From contig OZ231128.1 of NCBI GenBank assembly GCA_965153355.1, positions 19,654,001 through 19,718,000 of the forward strand: 64,000 nucleotides of DNA, read 5' to 3'. The stretch comes from Flaccisagitta enflata. Taxonomy: Eukaryota > Chaetognatha > Sagittoidea > Aphragmophora. The notes under the pieces were generated by a model. It worked only from the letters and a program-made list of their open reading frames with translations, was not told where the DNA came from and ran no database searches. Below, in pieces: positions 46,726 through 58,441 of the stretch. How positions within the stretch are numbered: position 1 is the first letter of the stretch; every line of letters begins with the position of its first letter. The translations under genes were made by a program, and so were the position numbers.

Positions 46726-46950
46726 TCAAGACCGGATACACGGCTACCGAAATCGCGTGCGAGTGGGCAGGGGCAGGGGCAGGGGCAGGGGCAGTGATGA
46801 AACATGCTAGTTCAAGCATTTGAGCAGAAGCAGTAATATAAAAGACGACCGAAAACACCAAAAACGCTAAAAAAGCTAACGGCGACCGACAGATTGATCA
46901 ACCGACCGACCGACAAAGCGGGTTGTAGAGTCGCGAGCACGCGACTAAAA
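46726..46950 (+). mobile_element. Hairpin-ended element, GTCGCG subfamily
   Basis: It starts ATCAAGACCGGATACACGGC, has a GGGGCA tetraplicate and the GACCGACC block, and ends GTCGCGAGCACGCGAC + TAAAAA. It is inserted beside an open - strand frame (46951-47090). Confidence 0.8.
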
Positions 46951-47090
46951 AGGATCTGGATAGGTGCTACGATTCTGGATCCACGATCCTGGGGTTGCTG
47001 GTACGAGAGATTTTGGAATATGTAAGGTAAAGCCAGATGTGGTAGAGGGAAGAAGAAGTTGCTTGTCGAAAACAATCTCTGTCATTTTGT
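46951..47090 (-). other. Exon-like open frame cut by a hairpin-ended element
   Basis: A - strand frame starting ATG near 47084 reads MTEIVFDKQLLLPSTTSGFT... for about 44 residues and stops inside the inserted element. Protein-like composition but unidentified; possibly an interrupted exon. Confidence 0.22.
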
Positions 47091-47439
47091 ACTCGAGAGA
47101 TTTCAGAGGGTCGTGACCCGACCTTGATTAGTAGTCCACCAATGAAAACTTTTTTTCTTTCTTTCCTATCATCAAAAAATATGGCCTTTTCCCCCTTTCT
47201 TTCACCATCACCACCCCACTTCATACGGTCATTTAAGACTTTTCCCACGGGCCCTCCACTTCTGCCGATACTCCCCTCCCCCTCCCTTCTTCCTCATGCC
47301 ATTTCCCTGATGGTTACCTGCGAAATTGGATCGCTCTGGCATTTAAGGTCTGTGACATATTTTTCTGTCTCATGTCATAGTTCCATCAAACGAGAACACA
47401 CATAGCTAGATAATATATTGGTCAAATATTCGGCCTCGC

Positions 47440-48437
47440 TTTTAATCAGTTGAAGGCATTCCTTAGAAACACTCTTGATCACTCTCTTTCTCGACTAAGT
47501 TAGGGGACGAGCTACAACTTAAAATTTCTAAGGATAAAAGCGCATCTCGTTTTGAAAAAAACTCGCCCCCTGAAGTGTTGAGAGTCATTGAAAGCGCAAA
47601 TCACCACTGATCTAGGCGTTCTTGGTTTTGTTCAACAGAGATTCGATTTCTCTCGCCTCCGGCTTTAACTAAACATTATTATTTTCTTCTTAGGGGCCCC
47701 TAAGGGCCCCTAAAAAAACCCTTATTAACAATTTTTTTTTTTTTTTAAAGAGTGGGGTGCAATCTAAAGGAAATTGTTTGATTTGCCTAGATCCAAAATC
47801 CTGTATTTTCATTTTTTTTTTTTTTTAAACTTAGAAAATTTTTGTGTCGCACGTCAGGGACTTGTAAAAAAAATCACAAAATATTTTTTTGAAAAATAGT
47901 TTTGAAAAGTACGGTGCAATCGATAGAAAATTGTTTTATTTGCCTAGATCCAAAATCCTGTAACCTTATTTTTTTCACAAAAATTTGAAAATTTGATTAG
48001 GGGCGAGTTCAAAGAAAAAACGAAAAAAAAGAATGTCGGTTTTCTCTTTTACTTTTTAAGTATGAAAAAGGCCGTAACTTCTAAACTATTGATGCAATTG
48101 TTCAGAAATTTGAAATACTGGCTGATGTCATGCTTCTCGATGTACGAGCAAAAAATCTCAATTGTGAACCGCCGTAAAGTTGGACACACTTCTTTGCCTA
48201 ACTAACTGGAGTTAGGAGAAGCATCGTGAATGTTACTCAATCATGCAAAGTACGCGTGCGCAACTTACACCCACAACTTTCGTTGCTGGTATTTTTCTAT
48301 GCCATAATAAACAATCATCTGAAATGTTTGAAACGCAGAACTTGCCTCTGAATGGTATACTGATTGATCACGTGATCAGTGAACTTTAAACGACGTCAGT
48401 TCCATTTTGAAACGGCAATGGATTGATTGCACCAACA
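47440..48437. other. AT-rich stretch with a duplicated block
   Basis: 'tttgcctagatccaaaatcc' occurs near 47783 and 47939 with related flanks. A palindromic 'aggggcccctaagggcccct' is at 47690. No gene was recognised. Confidence 0.45.
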
Positions 48438-48720
48438 AAGGGCGTGTTTCTACTAATCCTTATGTCTGTAAAAACTCCATATCATATTTTTCTTTTATGA
48501 ACCTTTCATCTATGTTTCCCTATTCTCTACTGTCTCATGAGTCAAGAGGTAGTGATCTAAAATTTGAAATGAGTGAGCAAGTTGAGCGAGCTTAGCAAAG
48601 TAGAGCGGGATCGGCGGAGAAGAGCACTGTTGCAACACGTTGAATGAGTAAGCGGAATGAGCTAGCTGAGCAAGCGAGCTTATAACGCGAGTGATCAAGT
48701 GGATTTATACGTCTAAACGC
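48438..48720. mobile_element. Foldback element, GGGCGTGTTTCTA family, diverged
   Basis: It starts AGGGCGTGTTTCTACTAAT, has a GAGTGAGCAAGTTGAGCGAG interior, and lacks a clear right end (acgtctaaacgcggg). Confidence 0.5.
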
Positions 48721-48784
48721 GGGTTTAATATAGTAGGAACGGGGGGAGGGGGGGGGGCAGGCGCGTCTTTTTACTTTTCAACAT

Positions 48785-48869
48785 AATCATCACGGACCGA
48801 TTGATGAACCAACGGGCCAACGGGCGGACAAAACCTCACTTAGCACTGCGTGTCCGCGACTGAAAAGGG
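48785..48869 (+). mobile_element. 3' fragment of a hairpin-ended element
   Basis: A GGACCGATTG..GGGCGGAC block leads to the stem TGCGTGTCCGCGA followed by CTGAAAA; the 5' end is lost. Confidence 0.55.
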
Positions 48870-49378
48870 ACGCACCAGGATCAGCGCTGTTGTCTTGTTA
48901 TTAGTAACCGTTTGTTTTTGAGGTTCATAATGTACATTTAGACTTAGTAGAAAATATCGTCTATTACTATATGTTTCCTGTATTGTTTATTTCACGAATG
49001 GAAAAGATCTGTACACATACCGAATCGAAAATACTCAGTTAAGTCTATCATCAAATACTTGTTTTTTTGCAAGGCCTTCACAAAGATAGCACTTAGCACT
49101 ATCCGTCTTTTTATTTTCCCTATAGTTTAAAATGAAATCCACATTTAAACAGAACTGAAAAATTGATGTGACTCTTAGTCTCAAGGCTGCTGTAAGGCTG
49201 TCAAACAAAAACGGGATAACGGAGAAAAAGACCTTGAGTTGGGTTGATTTCTGCATGAGGAGAAAAGAAATTATTCTTTTCGAAAAAATGAATGATGGAG
49301 GAAGAGAGAGAAGTGAGGTGGAAAGCGAGAATGAAATAAAAGCCTCATGTCAAGGTGGAAAAAGAAGGTGATAGAATA
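48870..49378. other. Non-repetitive stretch, no gene confirmed
   Basis: Both strands hold protein-like frames between 49035 and 49371, which is itself a warning that neither may be real. No complete splice structure was seen. Confidence 0.3.
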
Positions 49379-49379
49379 G

Positions 49380-49612
49380 AATAAAAGACAAGAAGAGAGA
49401 GAGGTATAAAGAAGGAAGGAAGAAAGGACTCAAGAGAGGAAGGAAGAAAGGAAGGAAGAAAGGAAAAGAGGAAAAGCGCAGGTCCCCTCGTGCCGCCCAG
49501 AAAGGAAGTAGGGAAGGAAGGAAGGAAAGAAGGAAGGAAGGAAGGAAGGAAGGAAGGAAGGAAGGAAGGAAGGAAGGAAGGAAGGAAGGAAGGAAGGAAG
49601 GAAAGAAGAAGC
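49380..49612. repeat. (GGAA)n array
   Basis: Impure, then pure GGAA from 49515, interrupted by 'ggtcccctcgtgccgccc' at 49483. Confidence 0.95.
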
Positions 49613-50709
49613 GATTGACAAACACTTTTGGACAGTTTGTTGCGCCTTTCCAGAAATTATAGGCTTGTTGGACAAGCAGACTTATCGATAGACGTACAGA
49701 CGGACCAATTTTATTGACTGATGGACCAACAGACAGAAGGACAGAAGCACGCGAAAAATGTGGTGGAGTAGCCGCTTTCTCATTCGGCTCGTTGAATCTA
49801 CTCAAGGCCACCACGTTCAAGAAAATGCTTAAATGATGAACGGAGAATTTCCGGTTTAAAAGCCGTTTTCAATTTCCGTCTTTTCACCTCCATTCAATTT
49901 CAGTTCCTTTCAACCTTCAAGATTCATATTCTTAGTCGCCTTAGTCGCCTGCACGCGACTCTATACGTAGGGTTTTTTTCGTTTTGTTTTTTTTTTTTTT
50001 TTTTGTTCTTTGCTTTGTTTTGTTTTGTTTTGTTTTTTCATCTTTTTTTTTTTGTTTGTTTACCTATACTTGGCTTGGATTTGAGGATAGGATATTGTTC
50101 TACTTTCCATAGAGTCTTGCATTGTAGCATCGAAGCTACTATCTTGTTCAAAACAAGAGTCCGGTAGTTTTTGTTATATTTCATCCAAATGGTGAAGAAA
50201 ACTCTAGGAAAACCGGTGACCGTTAGAAAGCTCTTCAAAAATGCGATCAAATGCCGCCAAGCAGAGCATTGTAGCTCAATTCATTTGGATTTTAGAGCAA
50301 AAAGAGTAAAAGAGTTCACCTTAAACTATGCTGATGAATTAGACAAGAATTTCTTTTCGAAATTCAGACATGAATTTTTTATGTTTCTGCACTTATCAGT
50401 TACAGAAACATAGGGAAATTGGTGACCGATGTAAAGAGCTTCAAAAGGGCTTTCAAATGCCGCCAAGCAGAGCTTACTAGCTCTAGCCGTTTAGATTTTA
50501 CATCAAATTGAGTGCATACCTCTCAAAACAAGAAAGTGGTCAAAATTGCTCCTGAAATTAATTGATAGGTAACACTGAAATAAGTTATTAAGCTCTCTGA
50601 TAACATAGAAAAGGTTATATGAAACACATCGAATACCCAAAGATGCTTAAATAAACATTCATCACAAAAAATTAGAGTTTTCTATCAATCTGAAACCAAA
50701 GGGGGACTT
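49613..50709. other. Spacer with a diverged direct repeat
   Basis: Units of the 'ccgttagaaagctcttcaaa ... atgccgccaagcag' repeat lie at 50215-50300 and 50420-50510 and match 23480-23760. A reverse hairpin fragment (gtcgcctgcacgcgactcta) lies at 49945. No gene. Confidence 0.5.
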
Positions 50710-50749
50710 AATGTCATCGCGCGGACTCTTGATTTGAACAAGATAGTAG

Positions 50750-51075
50750 AATTTGAGCTGGGATTAAAGCGTCACGGCTGGAATTTGAGCCTCATAGTTG
50801 GAACCTTATAGCTGAAATTTGAGTCCTCTAGGCTGGGGTTTGGGCCTTAAGGCTGGGATTAAATCATTAAATCATTTGAACCTTGAGGCTTGGATTTGAA
50901 CATTGAGGCTTGGATTTGAGCCTCCAGGCTTGGACTTGGGCCTCGAGGCTAGGACACGAGTTTGGAAGGGGGGAACGTACGGAGAAGATGGAGGAGGAGG
51001 AGAAGAGGGAAAATTGTTCCCCTATGTGTGAAAGTATAGGTCAACGGCCCCTTCCCTTCGGGGACGCTGCCCAAA
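50750..51075. repeat. ~20-bp minisatellite (ggctgggatttgagcctcaa) with GGGCAGCGGCCCC-family end
   Basis: About nine units are followed by 'ccccttcccttcggggacgc tgccc', a right-arm remnant of the foldback family at 8706-9369. Related units recur at 52955-53050. Confidence 0.8.
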
Positions 51076-51261
51076 AAGTGACAAAAGTGAATTTGATATG
51101 ACAGGCGTTTTTTTCACCAAGGTTCTGAATATCAATAAAAAATCCAATTTTCCCAAAACAAGTCCGAAAAATCTGAGTTTTCGTGCTGCGTTTATTGAAT
51201 GGGAAATTTACTTTTGGCAAAAATCACACGCAAAATAAGTGCAAAACCTTAATGCATCTTT

Positions 51262-51630
51262 CAAGTACACCAAGCTTTGTTCGTCCGTCTGGCGGTTGGT
51301 CACATTTTACTTTATACGTTTTCTTTATATTTGACCTTACTGACCCTAATTACGGCCTTGTCCACCCACACGCGACAGGGGAAACTGAATATCCAACCTT
51401 GTGAGTCGCGTGCTACGGGACTCTACATCCCGCTTTGTCGGTCCGTTGGTCCGTTGGTCCATTGGTCCGTTGGTCCGTCCGTCCGTCCGTCCGTCCATCC
51501 GTCAGTCCGTCACACTTTACTTTTTTTGCGGTCTTTGACCTCCATGCTCCTGCCAAAATAATCTATTGACCCCAAATACGGTCCCTGTCCACCCGCACGC
51601 GACTGGGGTAATCGTATATCCGGCATTGTT
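51262..51630 (-). mobile_element. Two reverse hairpin-ended elements in tandem
   Basis: The first (51262-51402) keeps a GGCCTTGT..end and an ACGCGAC-containing interior. The second (51402-51630) has GTCGCGTGCTACGGGAC (one mismatch in the stem), a long GGTCCGTT array and a 5' end AACAATGCCGGATATACG. Confidence 0.7.
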
Positions 51631-52053
51631 TACTTTGCTTCGAATGGGGATGAAAAACAAAGCAAATGATAACTTCGATTTTTTACCTTTGTCCATTTTC
51701 TGTCGAAGCTCTGCTCTGTTTAAAGGGATGTGCAAGTGATTTCGTGGGTGGGATAGTTACAAGTATTTGAACTTCAAAATGAAAAAGGAAGCGGTGGAAG
51801 CGGCATTAAAATCGACTGCTAATGCGTCCCTAGTTTTGCCGTTATTCATTTCACAGGATCTTCACACAATTGGGAATCTGAGCTATGTGGCTGGGATTTG
51901 AGCCTTGAAAATGATACAGTAGATGTTGTCTAGACTTGGATATACGGGGGAGCTCATAACCTAAGCATCAGTACAGTGAGGGGACTGATATCTTCTGATG
52001 TAATATATAGACCCTATAGGGTTGACGATGGGGTATGGCATCCCCCTAGGGCT

Positions 52054-52570
52054 CGGGTGTGTCAATACGCATAAGTATTTTTGATCAGATCATCGACATT
52101 AGAGAATGTAAACAAAAGAATTCTAAGAAATTTAATGTTTTTGTTTTTTCAAATTTCATTCATCTTCCGTTTTTTAAGCGCAAGAACAGATTGATAAAAA
52201 TATATATACTTCCAGCATCTGCACCTAGATTTGGTGAAAATAAAACACATGATTTCTACAGAAAAGATAAGCTTTTGTCTCTTTCTATAGATTTTGTGAT
52301 AAATGAACAACATTAACTCAGTTAAAACTAGAATCAACACTAATATATCTATATGTGTAAACTTGATTATTTTCCTGAGCAATAATACTGATACAGAATC
52401 ATTAACGCAGCAATATACAAATTAGCGGGTAAAAAGCGGTTTTAAAAAAAAACGGAAGATGAATGAAATTTGACAAAATAAAAACGCTAAAGGTCTTAAT
52501 ATTTACTACTTAATACTGTCTGATGTTGATGGTCTCATCATAAAACCTTTTGCATATTGACACACTCAAT
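52054..52570. mobile_element. Mutator-like MITE with 9-bp target duplication
   Basis: The direct repeat CCTAGGGCT flanks it (52045-52053 and 52571-52579). The ends are GGGTGTGTCAATACGC and, inverted, GAGTGTGTCAATATGC. Internal blocks 'catcttccgttttttaa' and 'aaaacggaagatga' are inverted. At 517 bp it matches the 516-bp copies at 5954 and 26684 in plan. Confidence 0.87.
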
Positions 52571-52669
52571 CCTAGGGCTTACCTTACAAAAAAAAACTTT
52601 TAGCATAAAATTTAAGGTTCAATCACTTTTATGGCAGAATTTCAGCTTCATCTATTTTCTTAAATTGCA

Positions 52670-52766
52670 AAACCAACCGAGAATTCGAACCTGGCACCTT
52701 TAAAGAATTAAACTGATCAAAACAAACCTGAAGCCAAGTTAGTTAACCACTAGACCATTTCCAGCA
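52670..52766 (-). repeat. tRNA-like sequence (tRNA-derived SINE head or decayed tRNA)
   Basis: On the - strand, TGGTCTAGTGG (an A-box match) and GGTTCGAATTC (a B-box match) are about 55 bp apart. They surround a CTTGGCTTCAGG segment at the place of an anticodon arm. The T stem has one mismatch, but no acceptor stem can be formed. It is therefore not a working tRNA as read; a polymerase III-type SINE head is possible. Confidence 0.55.
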
Positions 52767-53130
52767 ACTGTTTATAAAGGGGTGAATTTGATTTAGTGTA
52801 TTCAAGATAATTTTCTATCAACAGAGCTGCCATACCCCATCGTCAACCCTATGGGTCATAAGCATTATACACACACAGTTTCATTTCATTTGCACAAATA
52901 ATAGTTAGGATATGAGGGCCCCCGTATTTCCAAGTATAGACGACATCTACTGTATTTGAGACTCAAGGTTGGGATTTGAGCCTCAAGGCTGGGATTTTAG
53001 CCTACAGGCTAAGATTTGAGCCTCAAGGCCGGGAATTGAGCCTCAAGCAGGCTATCTGGGGGGGGGGAGCACAAATGCATGAAGAATTAACAGAAGTGTC
53101 CAAAAAGCAGACGCTCACTTGCACGGAGAT

Positions 53131-53132
<2 letters not shown>

Positions 53133-53208
<76 letters not shown>
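53133..53208. repeat. (CA)n microsatellite
   Basis: About 38 CA units. Confidence 0.97.
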
Positions 53209-53211
<3 letters not shown>

Positions 53212-53309
53212 AATATCAAAGTGAAAGTACATTTTCTGAATTTCTTTTCAAACAAGGCTTTTCGCAATGGAAAAATGGAGAGATATCATTTAGCCTTTAC
53301 ATAGGAATA

Positions 53310-56006
53310 CACCGTCTTTAAATCGGTTTGACTTTTAGTAAACCTTTATAATTCAAAAACTATTGAGAGAAAAGTTTTCAAATTTTTAGTGTACCAGTAA
53401 TGGCGGCTGTCGCCGTGAGGAAAAAAGTCGTAAGCATTGGTCACTTTTCACCAAGTTTTTGTCTTCAGTCACTGCAAATCTTTTTTTCTATTAGATTAAA
53501 TCAAGAGCAATTGTATGTATTGATAGGACTAATAGGACTGAACCAAATGAGCTAGATGAGCTAAAATGCTCAGAATCACTAAACCGGACAAACAGCTATG
53601 CTCACTGACATGCTTTCTTGCATTTACATGCTCCCATCAAAATATCTATTTATCCAATTAAAAATCAGTGAAGAATTGAGCTAAATGAGCAAAGTGAGCT
53701 AGAATACTGAGAAACACCCTCACAGATGAGCAACTCTGCTCACTGACATGCTTTCTTGTATTTGCAAGCTCAAACATGTATTAAAATGTTTATTTATTTA
53801 TCGCATTTTAAATCAGAAAACAGACTGAGCTAAGTGAGCTAAATGAGCTGAAATGCTCAAAAACGCCCTCACAGATGAGCAGCTGTGCTCATAAACATGT
53901 TTTCTTGTATTTGCATGCTCAAACAAACATAAATACACTCTTTTATTGATCCTACACAAAATCGTAAAAAATCAAAAAAAATTCCATTCAAATTTTTCAT
54001 AAATAAATCTTTAAAAAATCATAGCGCGAAAAATATTTGTCGTAGAGCATTCTGCTTGGCGCCAAATGAAAGAGAATTATCAAATTTACTTACCCTATCA
54101 ATTTCATGGGAGGCCTCAATCGGTCGGTGGAGATTCCCAACTTTCCCATAAGAAAATGAAAACCCTGTTTCTCTCGAATATGTCAAAAAGTCGAAGACTG
54201 ACTTCGACTTTTTTCCCGATAAATTATCAAGACGAATTGACTTTTCTTCCGCCGTCAAGTTGAGGGAGTAATCCACACGAACATTTTTTTGTTGTTTAAA
54301 ATAAATCTTTTTAGTGAATTTATCTGCGTTTGTAGATACACCATCTTGCACCACTTCCCTAGGTATAAAGATTGCTTCTATGTCAGTTTGGATGAAAAAA
54401 ACATTCACATATTCGGCGTTCTTCATGTTGCTGATACAACCTAAAGTGATGTATCGGCCATGTTCATCGGTAAAAAATTGGGAAGACATTTTCTTGAGAG
54501 TATATGAGAGTATACAGCTCCCACAAAAGAATGAAAAACTTTAATCATGCGGGCTTCCAAGCATTGAGATCCCGTTACTGAAAAGAATTGAATTTGGCCG
54601 GCATTCACACTCTCGATCATTGGGATCCTGTTACAATTTGAGATTAGCTTTAGTCAAATCTGTTTCAAGGACAAAGGGAATATTTTTTCCACTTAAGACA
54701 GATGTCGCCACAGGGAAAAATTCAACACTGGATATGTATTTTTATAAAATACTGTATTAAAACTGAATATAAAAGAAAAATAAGCGTGAGCTAAATGAGC
54801 GAAATGAGCTGAAATACTCCAAATCACTTACACAGATGACCAGCTATGCTTGAGGACATGCTTTCTGTATTTGCATGCTCAGAAATAAATCCAATCATTT
54901 TTTTATTTATTGCATTTAAAATAAGAAAAAAAAGACTGGGCTAAATGAGCTAGATGAGCTGGAATACTAAAAAACACCCTCACAGAGGAGCAGCTATGCT
55001 CATAAACATGTTTTCTTGTATTTGCATGTTCAAACAAATATGGATACACTTTTTTATTGATCCTACATAAAATCAAAAAAAGTTGAAAAAAAATCAATTT
55101 TAATTTTTCGTAAATAAATCTTTAAAAAATCATAGCGCGAAAAATATTTGTTGTAGAGAATTCTGCTTGGTGCCAAATGAAAGAGAATAATCAAATTTAC
55201 TTACCCTATAAATTTCATTGGAGGCCTCATTCGCCCTAATGAGTTCCTAAACTTCCTCATAAGAAAATGAAAACCCTGTTTCTCTCGAATATGTCAAAAA
55301 GTCGAAGACTGACTTCGACTTTTTTCCCGATGAAGATAATAAGCTACGGTTTTGTCATGCCAAATCTCAATGTTCACTTCATAAGCGTTGGAAATTGGCA
55401 TAACGTTGAAAAACTACAATTTTGTGGGCCGAATCGACTTTTGATATTTCTTTTTGAAAGACATCGTTGCTATTTGCTTGCTACATCCATACAAAATTGA
55501 CCCAAAGATCTGAGAGGATGTATAATTGTTTTTAAGTCTTAATTCTCTTAGTTTCGCTTGAAAATTTGATATTTTTGGGGGGAGTGAAAACATTTAGGGT
55601 GATTTTTCTATGTTTCCAAACCAAAATTGTGACAATTTCCAATCAAAACCACCAACAACCATTTCAAATATCTAAGTTTTTGATACTTATGCAGGAGATG
55701 TGCAATTTATAAACAATTATCTGTCTTTTGAGACTAATCCCAAGGTTTTAGGTCAATTCCTTTGGAAATGGCAAGTTTTCAAAGACAGCCTCTTTAAAAA
55801 CAGACCACAGAAAATGATATTGCATATAAAAATGATAGTTTAATCAATGTTAAGCTGACCGCCAATCTTTAAGAGCTCAATATTGAGATTTGGCATAACA
55901 AAACCGTAGCTTACTACCAACATACCCTGAAAATTTGAAAACTTTTCTCCCAATACTTTTAGAGTTATAAAGGTTTACAAAAAGTCAATCCGATTTAAAC
56001 ACCCTG
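53310..56006. mobile_element. Tc1/mariner-like 2.7-kb element with ~85-bp arms
   Basis: The left arm (CACCGTCTTTAAATCGGTTT) and right arm (inverted: CAGGGTGTTTAAATCGGATT) share about 85 bp, including 'agtaaacctttata'. TA lies outside both (53308-53309 and 56007-56008). Inside are ~160-bp 'gagctaaatgagctaaaatg' units, an open frame at 54019-54489, a second block at 54781-55340, and a smaller inverted pair (55342-55371 and 55884-55913). No transposase was recognised. Confidence 0.75.
54019..54489 (-). CDS. 156-codon ORF inside the 2.7-kb element, unidentified
   Basis: The start codon (54487-54489) has A at -3. The N-terminal part (MSSQFFTDEHGRYITLGCIS...) has normal composition without simple repeats. 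The C-terminal third overlaps repeat sequence present at 22959-23150 and 55130-55340, where other frames are open. No domain, zinc knuckle or DDE-like motif is visible, so it is not an obvious transposase. It could be a captured exon or a chance frame. Confidence 0.32.
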   Translation of the reverse strand: MSSQFFTDEHGRYITLGCISNMKNAEYVNVFFIQTDIEAIFIPREVVQDGVSTNADKFTKKIYFKQQKNVRVDYSLNLTAEEKSIRLDNLSGKKSKSVFDFLTYSRETGFSFSYGKVGNLHRPIEASHEIDRVSKFDNSLSFGAKQNALRQIFFAL

Positions 56007-56325
56007 TATCTTGATGATATCCAGACATCTGCTTTATATGTGCGGTATTTATTTGTAATCTTGTCATGAATACCTAAATCGGAAATTGACGTTACACCAA
56101 ATGTAAGCGAGGGAAGTAAGACAAGAAAGACAAGTCTTTTTGCGACAAAAGGGAAATGAAATGAGATGAAAGGGAACATCACAGTAAGAAAGGGGCCCCA
56201 GAGAACAAAAGGAGAAAAGAGAATTAGAAAAGGGGACATCGAAATAATGAAAAGAGAATGAAAAATGAAGATTAGGCGGATGGAAAAGTTAAGACGAGGA
56301 GGAATAAAGAGAGTATCAGCAGGCA

Positions 56326-56560
<235 letters not shown>

Positions 56561-56656
56561 ACAGAGAGGAAGTATTAGATATACCTAGAGGCAGAAAAAG
56601 AAATTCATATGTAGAATGACAGGCAGAAGGACGATCGGACAAGCAGATGTAGATAC

Positions 56657-56658
<2 letters not shown>

Positions 56659-56739
<81 letters not shown>

Positions 56740-56745
56740 GTGTGT
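56659..56745. repeat. (GT)n microsatellite
   Basis: About 36 GT units. It leads directly into a fragment of a hairpin-ended element (56753-56800, 'ccgaccgacggataaagcgg ... gtcgcg'). Confidence 0.95.
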
Positions 56746-56999
56746 AAAATGTGACCAACCAACCGACCGACGGATAAAGCGGGGTGTAGAGTCGCGTACT
56801 GCCCAACTGCTCGTTTTCTGATTTTTCAACAACGGACTGACCAAACGGTTCGATTGGCTACGGGTGAGAACTTTAAGGAGTTGGATCATCTATGTTAAGA
56901 AAGGTATGGGGCTAAGGACGCACTGAATGTGAACCTGTGGAAAAAAGCCACCAATTTGTGATTGGAATAAAGACTGGACAGGAAATGGTTGTGTGAGGG

Positions 57000-57245
57000 A
57001 AGAGAAGAAACAGGAGGAAGAGAAAGGAGGGTATGAGAAAGAAGTGGAAAGAGAAGGAAGGGAGGAAGAGAAGTAGGAGGACAGGGAAGGAAATGGGAAA
57101 GGGAAGATAAGTAGGTCGAGGAAGAGGGAGGAGAACGAGAAGGGAGGAAAGAGAAGGAAGGAAGGGAGGAAGGAGAAAGGAGGAAATAGCTGGCTTAGGG
57201 GAAAGGTAAAAGAGGAGGAGGAGAAAATAGAGATAAAGAAAGAGG
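57000..57245. repeat. Purine-rich (GGAA/GGAG)n stretch
   Basis: Impure G/A-rich DNA; a second block lies at 57716-57870. Together they surround the foldback at 57254-57707. Confidence 0.85.
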
Positions 57246-57253
57246 AAGGAACA

Positions 57254-57707
57254 AGTCATCCAAGGATTGCACATGGTCAGCGGTACCCGATGCCCTGCTT
57301 GGAGTGCTAGCAGAAGAATTGAAGTGAGAGCAGGGCAGCGGCCCCAAAGGGCCGATGTCCTGTAGGACACAGGGGTGAATTTCCATACGTCCTGAGAGGG
57401 CATATTTGAGGCCTTTGAAGCTATTTTCCATGATATTCAATGGGAATTTTGCATTTTTTCAATTTCTCATCAATTTGCCATGTTATTCTATGGGAATTTG
57501 ACATTTTTTTTAAATTTTTCATCAATTTCCAATGTTATTCAATGGGAAGTTTGCATTTTATCAATATCCCATGTTATTCAAGAGGGATTGAGGCTTGAAA
57601 AGCTTCGGGGGGGACGGACAGAAGGACAGACAGAAGGACAGATGAACGGATGTATGGAAATTCACCCCTGTGTCCTACAGGACATCGGCCCTTTGGGGCC
57701 GCTGCCC
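57254..57707. mobile_element. GGGCAGCGGCCCC foldback, nearly perfect 60-bp arms
   Basis: The arms at 57333-57392 and 57648-57707 differ at about one position; each runs GGGCAGCGGCCCCAAAGGGC and on. The head 'gcacatggtcagcggtaccc' matches 8706 and 35560. The loop has three 'gttattc(a/t)atggg' direct repeats and a GGACAGAAGGACAGA block. Confidence 0.82.
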
Positions 57708-58068
57708 AAAAAGGAGGAGTAAGGAAAGATGGAAGGAAAGAAAGAAAGAAAGGAAGGAAGGAAGGGAAGAAGGGAGGAAGGGAGGTAGGAGGAAATGAGT
57801 GGGTGAGGAATGAGAAGGTGAGAAAGTGAGGAAAGAGAAAGGAGGAAGGGAAGAAGAGAATGCGAGAAAAAGGATCCCGTGGGCCTTTTCAATTCTTTTC
57901 ACTGAGACCCGCCTTCATCTTTCACAGATGTTTTTAGGCAAGTTTGCGACTCCCTTGGGTCTACATCAAACCGGGCGAGGTGACGTGAGATGACTGAGGG
58001 AGAGGAACATTTTTTTAAAAAGAAATGACTGGGGGGGGGCGGGTAAAAAAGTAGAGGTGATCCATATG

Positions 58069-58158
58069 AGATGAATTGTTGCACATGCCATATAATGTGA
58101 GGGAAATTTGTTAGAAATAAAGTAAATTGAAAGTAATGTGGCATGTGCAACAATTCAT
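58069..58158. repeat. Hairpin with perfect 21-bp arms
   Basis: GATGAATTGTTGCACATGCC and its complement are separated by about 48 nt. No flanking duplication was noted. Confidence 0.85.
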
Positions 58159-58441
58159 CCTATATTTTTTTTTCAGGGACGACTCAGGCACTAAGGAAAC
58201 TAAATTGATGACTTAGGTTAAGGTGGAGGTGTTATGGATAACTTGAGGAAAAGTCAGCGATGAGTGATCGAAGAAGTTTTCATGCCCATAAGCGTTTGTG
58301 AATGGAGAAGAAATGGGTGTTTTCTTAGAGGCAATTGATGGTGCCATATGTAAGTTCTTGCTCTAGACTATGTCTTATTTGCCTCAAAGTGCGAAATCCC
58401 ACGTCCGCTATAACTGCATGTTGGTTCAACTCTTAACTGAG

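Larger units (their letters stand above)
51917..52952. mobile_element. Tc1/mariner-like element with long arms and a nested MITE
   Basis: The ends CAGTAGATGTTGTCTA and TAGACGACATCTACTG have TA on both sides. The inverted arms of about 130 bp also share 'ccatcgtcaaccctat'. A Mutator-like MITE (52054-52570) is inserted in the left half and a tRNA-like segment lies inside (52670-52766). No transposase. Confidence 0.8.

Noticed and set aside
49035-49371. Protein-like frames on both strands
   Set aside because: Both look equally plausible and neither has a complete splice or poly(A) context.
52670-52766. Functional tRNA gene
   Set aside because: A and B boxes are good, but the acceptor and D stems do not form, so it is called tRNA-like only.
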